A stretch of DNA of 64,000 nucleotides from Enterovibrio calviensis DSM 14347. Lineage in GTDB: Bacteria; Pseudomonadota; Gammaproteobacteria; Enterobacterales; Vibrionaceae. The translations under genes were made by a program, and so were the position numbers. Location: the NCBI RefSeq assembly GCF_000621165.1, contig NZ_KK211217.1:310001-374000 (forward strand), read 5' to 3'. Positions 54,752 through 63,227 of the stretch are shown one piece after another. A model generated the notes under the pieces. The model ran no database searches, was not told where the DNA came from, and worked only from the letters and a program-made list of their open reading frames with translations. How positions within the stretch are numbered: the first letter of the stretch is position 1; each line of letters begins with the position of its first letter.

Positions 54752-54774
54752 ACAGGGGACATGACGTCCCCTGT
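54752..54774 (+). other. Perfect 9-bp hairpin between sucB and sucC
   Basis: ACAGGGGAC / GTCCCCTGT with loop ATGAC, 21 bp after the sucB stop and without a T run. It is an intercistronic structure, possibly protecting or separating sucAB and sucCD mRNA segments. Confidence 0.55.
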
Positions 54775-54826
54775 GTGGAAAGCAAATTAGACCTATAAAA
54801 TGGAAAACAGACACGGATAGAACATC

Positions 54827-55993
54827 ATGAATCTGCACGAATATCAGTCAAAACAGCTGTTTGCTGAATACGGGCTGCCTGTATCAGAAGGGTATGCTTG
54901 TGACACTCCTCAAGAAGCAGCTGAAGCTGCTGACAAGATTGGCGGCGACAAGTGGGTCGTTAAATGCCAAGTACATGCTGGTGGCCGCGGTAAAGCGGGC
55001 GGCGTAAAGCTTGTTAGCGACAAAGAAGAAATCAAAGCGTTTGCACATAACTGGCTGGGTAAAAACCTAGTCACTTATCAAACAGATGCAAACGGCCAAC
55101 CTGTAAGCAAGATTTTGGTTGAAGAGTGCACCGATATTGCAAAAGAGCTTTATCTGGGCGCAGTTGTAGACCGTGGCACACGTCGCGTTGTTTTCATGGC
55201 ATCGACTGAAGGTGGTGTGGAAATCGAGAAAGTTGCGGAAGAAACGCCGGAGCTTATCCACAAAGCTGCTATCGATCCATTGGTTGGCCCTCAGCCATAC
55301 CAAGGCCGTCAACTTGCATTCAAATTAGGTTTGCAAGGCGATCAGATCAAGCAGTTCACTAAAATCTTCATGGGCATCGCTCAATTGTTCATTGAACGTG
55401 ACGTTGCGCTTGTTGAAGTTAACCCATTGGTTATCACTGACCAAGGTAACTTGCACTGCCTAGACGCAAAACTGACTATCGACAGCAATGCTGTATACCG
55501 TCAGCCGAAAGTACGCGAAATGCACGATCCTAGCCAAGATGACGCGCGTGAAGCGCACGCAGCTCAGTGGGAACTGAACTACGTTGCTCTAGACGGCAGC
55601 ATTGGTTGTATGGTTAACGGTGCTGGCCTTGCAATGGGTACGATGGATATCGTAAACCTGCATGGCGGTAGCCCAGCAAACTTCTTGGATGTTGGTGGCG
55701 GCGCGACGAAAGAGCGTGTGACGGAAGCATTCAAAATCATCCTATCTGACGATAATGTGAAAGCCGTATTGGTGAACATCTTCGGCGGTATTGTACGTTG
55801 TGACCTGATTGCAGACGGCATCATTGGTGCTGTTGAAGAGGTAGGCGTTAAGGTGCCTGTTGTTGTTCGTCTAGAAGGTAACAACGCAGAACTTGGAACA
55901 CAAAAATTGGCCGATAGCGGCCTGAACATTATTGCTGCGACCTCACTGACTGAAGCAGCTGATAAAGTTGTTGCTGCAGCGGAGGGCAAATAA
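54827..55993 (+). CDS. sucC: Succinate-CoA ligase, beta subunit
   Basis: 388 residues as in E. coli SucC. N-terminal ATP-grasp domain: [22 protein letters not shown] and [18 protein letters not shown] with nucleotide-binding Lys and Gly. The substrate-binding region is [29 protein letters not shown] (about 264-292). It makes ATP (or GTP) from succinyl-CoA together with SucD. Its stop overlaps the sucD ATG by one base. Confidence 0.98.
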   Translation: MNLHEYQSKQLFAEYGLPVSEGYACDTPQEAAEAADKIGGDKWVVKCQVHAGGRGKAGGVKLVSDKEEIKAFAHNWLGKNLVTYQTDANGQPVSKILVEECTDIAKELYLGAVVDRGTRRVVFMASTEGGVEIEKVAEETPELIHKAAIDPLVGPQPYQGRQLAFKLGLQGDQIKQFTKIFMGIAQLFIERDVALVEVNPLVITDQGNLHCLDAKLTIDSNAVYRQPKVREMHDPSQDDAREAHAAQWELNYVALDGSIGCMVNGAGLAMGTMDIVNLHGGSPANFLDVGGGATKERVTEAFKIILSDDNVKAVLVNIFGGIVRCDLIADGIIGAVEEVGVKVPVVVRLEGNNAELGTQKLADSGLNIIAATSLTEAADKVVAAAEGK

Positions 55994-56865
55994 TGTCTGT
56001 TTTGATCAATAAAGATACCAAAGTTATTTGCCAAGGTTTTACCGGTGGCCAAGGTACGTTCCACTCTGAGCAAGCGCTCGAGTACGGTACGCAAATGGTA
56101 GGTGGTGTTTCTCCCGGTAAAGGCGGCACAACACACCTAGGTCTTCCTGTGTTCAACACAGTGGCTGAAGCAGTAGAAGCAACGGGCGCAACGGCATCTG
56201 TTATCTACGTACCAGCACCATTCTGTAAAGATGCAATCCTAGAAGCTATCGATGCTGGCGTTGAGTTGATCGTAACGATCACTGAAGGTATTCCTACGCT
56301 GGACATGCTTGAAGTGAAAGTGAAGCTTGATCAAGCTGGCGTTCGCATGATTGGCCCTAACTGCCCAGGCGTTATCACGCCAGGCGAATGTAAGATCGGT
56401 ATTATGCCTGGTCACATTCACAAGCCAGGTAAAGTGGGTATCGTATCGCGTTCAGGTACTCTGACTTATGAAGCAGTTAAGCAAACGACTGATGAAGGTT
56501 TCGGCCAATCTACGTGTGTAGGTATTGGTGGTGACCCAATTCCAGGTTCAAACTTTATCGACATCCTAGAGTTGTTCGAGAAAGATCCTGCGACTGAAGC
56601 GATTGTTATGATCGGTGAAATCGGTGGTACAGCTGAAGAAGAAGCTGCTGCTTACATCAAAGAGAACGTCACTAAGCCTGTCGTTTCTTACATTGCAGGT
56701 GTTACAGCGCCTCCAGGTAAGCGTATGGGTCACGCTGGTGCGATCATCTCTGGTGGTAAAGGTACGGCGGAAGACAAATTCGCGGCACTAGAAGCTGCTG
56801 GCGTGAAAACCGTTAAGAGCCTTGCTGACATCGGCAAAGCACTGCGTGAAAGCACTGGCTGGTAA
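55993..56865 (+). CDS. sucD: Succinate-CoA ligase, alpha subunit
   Basis: 290 residues (E. coli 289). The CoA-binding Rossmann domain has [34 protein letters not shown]. The phosphorylated His lies in [20 protein letters not shown] (about residue 247). The end is [12 protein letters not shown]. It is the last gene of the sdh-suc operon, and a strong terminator follows. Confidence 0.98.
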   Translation: MSVLINKDTKVICQGFTGGQGTFHSEQALEYGTQMVGGVSPGKGGTTHLGLPVFNTVAEAVEATGATASVIYVPAPFCKDAILEAIDAGVELIVTITEGIPTLDMLEVKVKLDQAGVRMIGPNCPGVITPGECKIGIMPGHIHKPGKVGIVSRSGTLTYEAVKQTTDEGFGQSTCVGIGGDPIPGSNFIDILELFEKDPATEAIVMIGEIGGTAEEEAAAYIKENVTKPVVSYIAGVTAPPGKRMGHAGAIISGGKGTAEDKFAALEAAGVKTVKSLADIGKALRESTGW

Positions 56866-56902
56866 TACAGCTGATGCATTGTCTTCGGACACGCTGAAAA
56901 AT

Positions 56903-56930
56903 AAAAACCGCTCATATGAGCGGTTTTTTT
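56903..56930. terminator. Bidirectional terminator between sucD and znuB
   Basis: Fully palindromic stem AAAAACCGCTCAT / ATGAGCGGTTTTT, with further T on the right and A on the left, between the converging sucD and znuB genes. Confidence 0.92.
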
Positions 56931-56956
56931 GTGTGTTTTATAAGGTAAAGCAGAGA

Positions 56957-57742
56957 CTACTCAGCTTGCTTACGAAACTGACTGAGGAAGAACAGAAGAC
57001 CCGCGACAACCACGACAGATGGCCCAGCTGGCGTATCCTTAAACCACGAAAGGGCTATGCCTCCGACCACCGACACCATACCGATGCCACTGGCAAGCAT
57101 GGCCATTTGCTCTGGGCTGACAGCGAAGCGTCTAGCCGTTGCGGCAGGAATGATCATGAGTGAAGTAATAATCAGTGCGCCAACGAACTTCATGGCAATC
57201 GCGATGACGAGCCCAACCATTAGCATCAACACGAGTTTCAAACGATCCACATTGTAGCCGTCGACGCGAGCCATATCTTCGCTCACCGTGATGGCGAGCA
57301 ATGGGCGCCAAAGAAGGTAGAGCGCGATGGACACAAAAGCGCACCCGCTGGCGATAAGTCCAAGGTCAGCAAAGGTCACAGAGAGCAAGTCACCGAAAAG
57401 GTATGACATGAGGTCGACACGTAAATCATCAACAAAACTGATAGAGACCAAACCGAGAGACAAGGATGTGTGTGCAATGATCCCAAGTAACGTATCAGTC
57501 GAAACACTACTTTTACGCTGAAGGGCTACCAGTAAAATTGCGATGGTCAAACAACTTGCGATCAACGCGAGATTAAGGCTGATCTGCAACATGAATCCCA
57601 AAGCGAGTCCAAACAAAGAAGCATGCGCGAGGGTGTCACCAAAATACGCCATTTTCCGCCAAACAACGAAAGAGCCCAGAGGGCCAACGGCGGCGGCTAT
57701 CAAAATACCGGCAATTAAAGGCACGGCGAGAAACTCAAACAC
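56957..57742 (-). CDS. znuB: Zinc ABC transporter permease
   Basis: Inner-membrane permease of the zinc uptake system, with about eight helices. The start chosen is GTG 57742, two bases after the znuC stop and preceded by GGAG inside the znuC end; it gives 261 residues, the same as E. coli ZnuB. The longer ATG frame at 57799 would overlap znuC by 56 bp and add 19 residues. Motifs: GPLGSFVVWRKMAYFGDTLAHASL, DTLLGIIAHTSLSLGLV, MKFVGALIITSLMIIPAATARRFA and DTPAGPSVVVVAGLLFF. Confidence 0.94.
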   Translation of the reverse strand: MFEFLAVPLIAGILIAAAVGPLGSFVVWRKMAYFGDTLAHASLFGLALGFMLQISLNLALIASCLTIAILLVALQRKSSVSTDTLLGIIAHTSLSLGLVSISFVDDLRVDLMSYLFGDLLSVTFADLGLIASGCAFVSIALYLLWRPLLAITVSEDMARVDGYNVDRLKLVLMLMVGLVIAIAMKFVGALIITSLMIIPAATARRFAVSPEQMAMLASGIGMVSVVGGIALSWFKDTPAGPSVVVVAGLLFFLSQFRKQAE

Positions 57743-57743
57743 C

Positions 57744-58502
57744 TTAATGATCTCCGTGCTGACAAGGTCCAACAGGGTTACCCGATAAATCGTGGTCATG
57801 ATTGTGATGATGATGGTAAAGGGCTAATTGCTCGCTCTCTTTCCTGCCAAACAGTGCCACATACTCAGGGTGTGATGAAATGGCGTCTGGCGCACCAGAG
57901 CAGCAAATATGGTGTTGAAGACAAATCACTTCATCTGTTTTTGCCATCACCAAATGTAGGTCATGCGAGACCATCAATATTCCACAGTGGAGCGTTTCTT
58001 TGAGCTTCGCAATCAGGCTGTATAGCTCTAGCTGTCCAGCAACGTCAACGCCTTGAACTGGCTCATCAAGTACCAACAAGTCCGGCTTTTTCAACACGGC
58101 ACTGGCGAGCAAAACGCGCTGTGTTTCACCACCAGAAAGGGTATGCATGTTGGCGTGAAGCAATTTGGTTGCCCCCACCAAGCTCAGTGCGGCTTGAATG
58201 CTTGAAGCCGTCGCGTTGGGGCTTAACTTAAGAAAACGATCAACACGCAATGGCAGGCTTTCGTTAAGTTGCAGCTTTTGGGGGACGTAGCCGATAGTGA
58301 GATTCGCTTGCCTAACTAGCGTGCCTTCTGTTGGCGAATTTAGGCCGATGACAGTTTTCACCAGCGTAGATTTACCTGCACCATTAGGGCCAATCAAAGT
58401 GGTGATTTTATCCCTCTGGAGTGAAAAAGAGATGCGGTCGAGTACGCTTCTGCCATCAAAGATGACCGAGACGTTATTTAGCGTTACCAAGGATGCGGGC
58501 AT
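57744..58502 (-). CDS. znuC: Zinc ABC transporter ATP-binding protein
   Basis: A 252-residue ATPase. Walker A is [18 protein letters not shown] (about 38-55), the signature is [14 protein letters not shown] (about 130), Walker B is [13 protein letters not shown] (about 153), and the switch His is in VSHDLHLV. The C-terminus is His-rich ([12 protein letters not shown]), common in ZnuC and a possible zinc sensor or buffer. The start ATG 58502 is preferred; the longer frame runs into the Zur box. No strong RBS is seen before it. It is divergent from znuA. Confidence 0.94.
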   Translation of the reverse strand: MPASLVTLNNVSVIFDGRSVLDRISFSLQRDKITTLIGPNGAGKSTLVKTVIGLNSPTEGTLVRQANLTIGYVPQKLQLNESLPLRVDRFLKLSPNATASSIQAALSLVGATKLLHANMHTLSGGETQRVLLASAVLKKPDLLVLDEPVQGVDVAGQLELYSLIAKLKETLHCGILMVSHDLHLVMAKTDEVICLQHHICCSGAPDAISSHPEYVALFGRKESEQLALYHHHHNHDHDLSGNPVGPCQHGDH

Positions 58503-58525
58503 AAATTGAGCATGATGTTTAAATT

Positions 58526-58549
58526 GAAATGTTATAATATAACACTTTG
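58526..58549. promoter_or_regulatory. Zur box in the znuC-znuA divergent promoter
   Basis: GAAATGTTATAATATAACAC followed by TTTG, an almost exact match to the enterobacterial znu operator; TGTTATA and TATAACA form a perfect palindrome around one base. It lies 23 bp from znuC and 29 bp from znuA, so Zur-Zn can silence both at once. Confidence 0.88.
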
Positions 58550-58578
58550 TTCTGTTTTTAAATGTTGGCTCAGAAACC

Positions 58579-59481
58579 ATGACTGCTGTACGTTATATCC
58601 AATTCTTAACGATAACCATGCTTCTTTTTTCGGTGGGAGTTAAAGCCTCCTCTTTCAACATTGTCACAACCATAAAACCGATTGGATTGATTGCTCATGA
58701 TATCGCGGGTGAGCATGCTAACGTCGATGTTCTGTTGCCTGATAATGCATCGCCTCATGACTATGCACTTAAACCTTCAGATGTGAAGAAATTACATCAA
58801 GCTGAACTTATCGTTTGGGTTGGGCCAGAGCTAGAGCTTTTCCTGGAAAAAATACTGAATGGTCATGCTAATGCGCTTCGACTCACGACTGTTGACGGAA
58901 TGCCAGTCCGTTATTTTGATGAGGAAGGTCATGATCAACATGATGGGCACGACCACAGTCACGATGGTATTGATGGTCATCTTTGGCTTGGTCCAGAGCA
59001 AAGTAAAGTGATAGGCAAAGCCATTAAAACTGTTCTTTCTAACAAAGATCCTGAGAACGCCGCTGAGTACCAACAGAATTACGAAAAATTCATCGCCGAG
59101 ATAGAAGCCGTTCAGCTAAATATCGCCGAAAGGCTGACAAGCAATACTTCTAAAGGTTATTACTTGTTTCATGATGGATATGGTTATTTTGAAACGGCCT
59201 TTGGACTGAAGCCAACGGGACACTTGACCATTAACCCTGATAGAAAGCCGGGTGCAAGAACGTTAGTTTCTATTAGAAGTGCCTTAATGGAGAATCAAGC
59301 CCAATGTGTATTCACTGAGCCTCAGTTCAATCCGGGTCTGGTCGAGAGCGTAACCAAAGGGACAAGTGCAAAAATTGCTGTTCTCGATCCCATGGCGCAA
59401 GATTTATCATTGAAAGACAACCGCTACGTGGATTTTCTTACTGCACTAGGGAATAGCTACATCGATTGTTTTGCTCGTTAA
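58579..59481 (+). CDS. znuA: Zinc ABC transporter, periplasmic binding protein
   Basis: A 300-residue periplasmic zinc-binding protein. The signal peptide runs to about residue 23 (ending VKA). Zinc-ligand histidines are in [15 protein letters not shown] (about 60), [12 protein letters not shown] (about 137) and the FHDGYGYFE region (about 201). The His/Asp-rich loop [15 protein letters not shown] (about 116-130) is typical of high-affinity ZnuA. CFTEPQFN and the Cys near the C-terminus fit the family disulphide. It is controlled by the Zur box. Confidence 0.95.
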   Translation: MTAVRYIQFLTITMLLFSVGVKASSFNIVTTIKPIGLIAHDIAGEHANVDVLLPDNASPHDYALKPSDVKKLHQAELIVWVGPELELFLEKILNGHANALRLTTVDGMPVRYFDEEGHDQHDGHDHSHDGIDGHLWLGPEQSKVIGKAIKTVLSNKDPENAAEYQQNYEKFIAEIEAVQLNIAERLTSNTSKGYYLFHDGYGYFETAFGLKPTGHLTINPDRKPGARTLVSIRSALMENQAQCVFTEPQFNPGLVESVTKGTSAKIAVLDPMAQDLSLKDNRYVDFLTALGNSYIDCFAR

Positions 59482-59534
59482 GCGTAAAGAGTTAGAACAG
59501 TCCCTGTGACTGTGCCTATATGTAATAACTCTTG

Positions 59535-59589
59535 AGGGGACTTGGATCGTATGCGGTCTCAAGTCCCCTTGTGATTTGCATCGCATACG
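59535..59589. other. Interlocked inverted repeats with H-type pseudoknot topology
   Basis: Stem 1 is AGGGGACTTG (59535-59544) with CAAGTCCCCT (59560-59569). Its loop contains CGTATGCG (59548-59555), which pairs perfectly with CGCATACG (59582-59589). Ten- and eight-base perfect arms interlocked in 55 bp are not expected by chance. There is no T run. The site is 54 bp past znuA and 72 bp before the next start. Confidence 0.55.
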
Positions 59590-59661
59590 TGTTTTTGATC
59601 AACTAACCTGTCATGGAAAACTGCGAAGATATTGAAACATCAAAATAATACTTAGTTAAAG

Positions 59662-62469
59662 ATGTCTTCTCGAATTATCTATCGCATTGCTTCTACATTA
59701 TTGATGTTTGCCATCTTGTTGGTGTTTATCGCGCCAATTCAGGTCACTGCGTCTCCCATCTTTTACGCTTTTCCTTTTACTAGCCATGACGATATCAATG
59801 ATGTTGTTGATATTGAATATGTGCCTAATCACGGTGTTTGGCTGCTTGATGGTGAGGGTACAGTAAACTTCTATGATGGGGTTCATTACCATCCTCTTTC
59901 AGATTTCATCTCTCCCCCCGAAGGCCGTATTTCTCGCTTCGCAATGTTTGATAATTCACTGTGGTTTATTGTTAATCGAAAGCTCTTTCGTTTTGACGTT
60001 GCTGCCAACGAATTTGAAGAAATACCACTCGGCGAAGGCGAGTCAGCCACTGATGTTAACGTATTCCAGCGAACGCTATGGGTATCGACCTCTTCGTATT
60101 TGTACCAATTTATTGAAGGAACGAAAGCACCAACCAACCTTACGCGTTTGCCGCTGAAACGGCTATTTACAAGTGAGGAGAACTTGATAGGGCTGGGCGC
60201 TTCAGCACTGATCAACATTGCCACAGAGCAACATCTGTATGCGGTAGAACAAAAGTTGGTTGCGGCGGTTCACTATGGTGATCGTGAATTATGGGTGGGA
60301 TTTGATTCGGGTTTAATCCGCGTTGTAGACGGCAATGAAGTCTCTCGCCATCTTGATGGAATGACGATATCTGCAATTACTCAAAATAATGAAGGCATAT
60401 GGGTTGGTACTGACCAAGGGCTTTATCACGGTAATGTTCGTGAAAGAGGTGAGCCTAGCTTCTCTTTGGTTGAAAGCAATACGGATGATCAATTTAGCCT
60501 GTTGGGGCAAAAGATCTCAGATATTGATATGGGCAGAGTAGGGGAGATGTGGGTTTCGACAGACACTGGGCTGAATTACCATCCCCCAAGTTCGAAAGAT
60601 GTTCGTCGATTTGCGTTGCCCCAGCATTTCCCCGATTGGGGTGACACTGAACTTTCTTCTATGGTGAGTCTGCACGATAAGCACTACGTAAGCTCTAAAA
60701 ATAAGGTCATTGTGCTTGATGACAATCTTAGCCCTCTTGATTCAACCAAGCTTGGCTTTGCGATTGAAGGGATGGTCACTTTGTCAGATACCCTCTGGGT
60801 TGCTTCTGCGTCTGGATTGGTTGTTTTAGAACCGCATACATTGCAAGTCAGTATGGATAACGTGCCTGAACGCCTAAAGGGGGTTGCCTTTGACAATATT
60901 GTGGCAGACAGCCACTCACTTTGGTTAGTGGAAGAACAGCAAGTCTTCCGTTTTTGGCCGGATAGCCAAACGGTTATCAATTTTGGTGCTGATTGGTCCG
61001 CACAAAAAAATGCGCAATTAAATGCTGTTCTGGATCTTGACGAAAAAGGGTCGTGGCTGGGTGCGAGTGACGGGCTTCATTTCTATTTTGATGGCCGATT
61101 TCAGCACAAGTTGTCTCGAGAGAGCGTAGGAAGTGTGCTTTCTGTTAGCTTGGGCAAGAACGATGAACTTTGGTTACTTACGACCAAAGGGGTCTATCAA
61201 TACCCGATTGACGGAGCCAGCGAAGCGAAAAAAGTGTTTGGTAGTGAGCTTGGCGTGGACGAAGCGTGTTTGGCCCTGTCCAAAGATTTTGCATTCGCCA
61301 TCACGACCAAAGGTATAGAGCGTTTCAATTTGATATCAGGCCAACGCCATCATGTTGAAGCCGGACAACGGTCGTCATTAACTACCCATAACCGCGAGTT
61401 ATGCGCTGTGGTTAACGAGTCTTTGTTGGTTGCAGGCGATTATGGTGTGTTCTTATTAACAAGCGACAAATTAAAAGCGCTGTTTGACGCCCCCTTGCGA
61501 ACTTCAGTTGTCGGCTCGGTTTCTGTTAATGGGAAGCCATGGCGATTAGGCGCAATCACGTTGGATCAGGTATCTATCCCGAGTAAGTCATCGGTGATGA
61601 TCGATATTGGGAAGATGCCTTTCCGTCAAGATGAGGGTGTGATTTATCGCTTAGAGGGCGGCAATGCAGAGAACTGGCACGAGACTAAAGATCAGCATTT
61701 GCAATTCAGCGCCTTAGAGTCAGGCGCATATACACTGATGATTAGAGAGCGCTCGCAGGGTGGAGAAAAGATTGAACGGCCATTGATTACCTTGGATGTC
61801 GCTTCACCTTGGTATCAGCGTTTAGGCGCAGTGTTGCTTGCCATTATAACGTTGGCGTTGTTTGTCATTTGGTATTACCGACGTAAAACCGCCTTGGTGA
61901 AATCACACAACTTACAACTTCGTCATACGGTGCATCAAAAAGTCATTGAGATAGACAGGCGTGAATCATTGATTATCAATGCGAACAGCGATGGCGCGGA
62001 TAAGACAACAACAAGCAGTGTGTTTTATTTTCACGTGTTACATGATGGACACTTTGCACAATATTCACAGCAAGTCGGCGCTAAAGAGCAAGCAGGCATT
62101 GAGTTCGTAGAAAATAAAGGGCCGCAATACTTAGAGCAGACGCAATGGCAAAAGGATGTTCTCGATGCGATTTCCACGCATTTTCATGATCCTGACTTTT
62201 CACTCGCAGTCTTAGCAAAAGCGTTTTTTACGTCTGAGAGAAGCCTGCAAAGGCGTTTTAAAGCAGAATTTGGCTACACGTTTAAAGAAGCACTTATTTC
62301 TACGCGGTTAGCGAACGCACAGCGCATGCTGTATCAAGGCGATAAAATTGCCAATGTTGCAATAGCTTGCGGTTTTAATGAACCGTCGTACTTTACGAAG
62401 TCATTTAAAGCAAAGTATGGATACACGCCATCGCAGTTTCGAGAGAGATATGAGCGTCGAGAAATATGA
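59662..62469 (+). CDS. Membrane-anchored AraC-family regulator with periplasmic beta-propeller sensor
   Basis: A 935-residue protein. An N-terminal signal anchor (about residues 10-30) leads into a large periplasmic region of two-component-regulator propeller type repeats (LWFIVNRKLFRF, LWVSTSSYLYQF, LWVGFDSGLIRV, IWVGTDQGLYHG, MWVSTDTGLNYH, SWLGASDGLHFY, LWLLTTKGVYQY). A Y_Y_Y-like domain follows (about 620-710), then one membrane helix (LGAVLLAIITLALFVIWYYRRK, about 717-738), a linker, and a C-terminal AraC HTH (about 840-932: LAKAFFTSERSLQRRFKAEFGYTFKEALI and ACGFNEPSYFTKSFKAKYGYTPSQFRERY). No kinase or receiver domain is present. It would bind DNA directly from the membrane. The ligand is unknown. 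Confidence 0.88.
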   Translation: MSSRIIYRIASTLLMFAILLVFIAPIQVTASPIFYAFPFTSHDDINDVVDIEYVPNHGVWLLDGEGTVNFYDGVHYHPLSDFISPPEGRISRFAMFDNSLWFIVNRKLFRFDVAANEFEEIPLGEGESATDVNVFQRTLWVSTSSYLYQFIEGTKAPTNLTRLPLKRLFTSEENLIGLGASALINIATEQHLYAVEQKLVAAVHYGDRELWVGFDSGLIRVVDGNEVSRHLDGMTISAITQNNEGIWVGTDQGLYHGNVRERGEPSFSLVESNTDDQFSLLGQKISDIDMGRVGEMWVSTDTGLNYHPPSSKDVRRFALPQHFPDWGDTELSSMVSLHDKHYVSSKNKVIVLDDNLSPLDSTKLGFAIEGMVTLSDTLWVASASGLVVLEPHTLQVSMDNVPERLKGVAFDNIVADSHSLWLVEEQQVFRFWPDSQTVINFGADWSAQKNAQLNAVLDLDEKGSWLGASDGLHFYFDGRFQHKLSRESVGSVLSVSLGKNDELWLLTTKGVYQYPIDGASEAKKVFGSELGVDEACLALSKDFAFAITTKGIERFNLISGQRHHVEAGQRSSLTTHNRELCAVVNESLLVAGDYGVFLLTSDKLKALFDAPLRTSVVGSVSVNGKPWRLGAITLDQVSIPSKSSVMIDIGKMPFRQDEGVIYRLEGGNAENWHETKDQHLQFSALESGAYTLMIRERSQGGEKIERPLITLDVASPWYQRLGAVLLAIITLALFVIWYYRRKTALVKSHNLQLRHTVHQKVIEIDRRESLIINANSDGADKTTTSSVFYFHVLHDGHFAQYSQQVGAKEQAGIEFVENKGPQYLEQTQWQKDVLDAISTHFHDPDFSLAVLAKAFFTSERSLQRRFKAEFGYTFKEALISTRLANAQRMLYQGDKIANVAIACGFNEPSYFTKSFKAKYGYTPSQFRERYERREI

Positions 62470-62503
62470 GAATTGGAACGTATAACAACAAGAGGGGGAG
62501 ATG

Positions 62504-62542
62504 AAAAAAAAGAGCGTGGCATAGCCGACTGACTATACCACG
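62504..62542 (-). terminator. Rho-independent terminator on the minus strand
   Basis: On the minus strand CGTGGTATAG pairs with CTATGCCACG (one mismatch, 8-nt loop), followed by GC and a run of eight T after one C. It faces the 3' end of the AraC-type gene and implies a leftward transcript from 62,543-62,900. Confidence 0.7.
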
Positions 62543-62890
62543 GGCGTCAAAGACACCTTCGCTTGCTGCCGGAGGTGTGTGGGAGTCGAGTCCCTCACAC
62601 CGTCTGGAATTAACTTGAGTTCATTAAAACGGTTCTTCCCTTTCTGGGCATAGTAATTTCCCGCCATTATTTCAATCCCATTAAAAACCGCGATATTTTT
62701 TGGACTCAGTCCAATGTTTATCGTCAAGAAAAATGCACTAATGCCAAATAATTGACGAAATTAACGACATTTGGACGAGAAAGTATTTTGAGTTTATCGA
62801 GAGCGAAGCGGTTAAATTGGATGAAATCTCCGAATTTTTTACGATATTGACGAGATATTTGACGATTTTGACGAGCGGCAATTTCTTCAT
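62533..62890 (-). pseudogene. Minus-strand element with two degenerate reading frames and a hairpin
   Basis: A leftward unit ending in the terminator at 62504-62542. One frame runs from ATG 62890 to TAG 62738 (50 residues, MKKLPLVKIVKYLVNIVKNS...). A second, shifted by one base, is open from 62760 to 62533 and ends KVSLTPVV, its stop lying in the terminator stem. Together they could be one small gene split by a frameshift. A GGTGTG-GGGA/TCCC-CACACC hairpin lies at 62574-62601. The text resembles short Vibrio hypothetical proteins that I recall as recurring, so a dispersed repeat is also possible. Coding status is doubtful; no good RBS is seen. Confidence 0.4.
62752..62874. repeat. Cluster of TTGACGA heptamers upstream of feoA
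   Basis: TTGACGA occurs at 62752, 62847, 62859 and 62868, a one-base variant (TTGGACGA) occurs at 62771, and the reverse copy TCGTCAA occurs at 62721. The last three are 12 and 9 bp apart. Confidence 0.55.
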
Positions 62891-62896
62891 TATGAA
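62868..62896 (+). promoter_or_regulatory. Candidate sigma-70 promoter for feoAB
   Basis: TTGACG (62868-62873), a 17-bp spacer, then TATGAA (62891-62896). It would give a leader of about 90 nt before feoA. A second weaker candidate (TTGCAA at 62944, TATGAT at 62969) overlaps the Fur-like box. Confidence 0.5.
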
Positions 62897-62965
62897 ACAG
62901 CCAAGGTTTTATTGATCGAAAACAACTTTCCTATTGCAACATTTTGCAATACTTTGCTCGTAAAT

Positions 62966-62984
62966 GTTTATGATTCTCATTTGG
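62966..62984 (+). promoter_or_regulatory. Fur-like box before feoA
   Basis: GTTTATGATTCTCATTTGG contains ATGAT-T-CTCAT, one base off the symmetric Fur core ATGAT-A-ATCAT. It ends 9 bp before the feoA start and overlaps a TATGAT -10-like hexamer. Confidence 0.55.
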
Positions 62985-62993
62985 GTTGTGATT

Positions 62994-63227
62994 ATGAAGC
63001 TTTCGGAGCTAAAACCGGGTTTGAACGGGCAGGTGGTATCACTGTCGAGTGTGCCTTCCATACCACGAAAGAAGTTAATGGCGATGGGTTTGTTGCCAGA
63101 TACAGATGTTCAGGTCATTCGCCTTGCCCCGATGGGTGATCCTATACAAATTCGTGTCCGCGGTTGTGACATCGCACTTCGAAAGAGTCTCGCAAATCAA
63201 ATAGAGGTGACAGCGAATGCAAAGTAA
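62994..63227 (+). CDS. feoA: Ferrous iron transport protein A
   Basis: A 77-residue cytoplasmic SH3-like protein (E. coli FeoA 75) that supports FeoB. The sequence MKLSELKPGLNGQVVSLSSV, KKLMAMGLLPDTDVQVIRLAPMGDPIQIRVRGCDIALRKS matches the family throughout. The start ATG 62994 is preferred to an upstream in-frame ATG at 62964, which lies before the Fur-like box and adds ten hydrophobic residues. The 3' end overlaps feoB by 11 bp. Confidence 0.93.
   Translation: MKLSELKPGLNGQVVSLSSVPSIPRKKLMAMGLLPDTDVQVIRLAPMGDPIQIRVRGCDIALRKSLANQIEVTANAK

Noticed and set aside
55579-56136. Minus-strand frame of 185 codons across sucC-sucD
   Set aside because: Antisense of two firm genes; Thr/Pro/Ser-rich with no domain.
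57743-57799. ATG start of znuB inside znuC
   Set aside because: The GTG at 57742 has a GGAG site and gives the standard 261-residue protein; the ATG version adds a non-family N-terminus.
62571-62601. tRNA-like T-arm (GGGAGTCGAGTCCC)
   Set aside because: No acceptor, D or anticodon arm can be built around it, and the loop lacks the TTC motif; it is better read as a hairpin.
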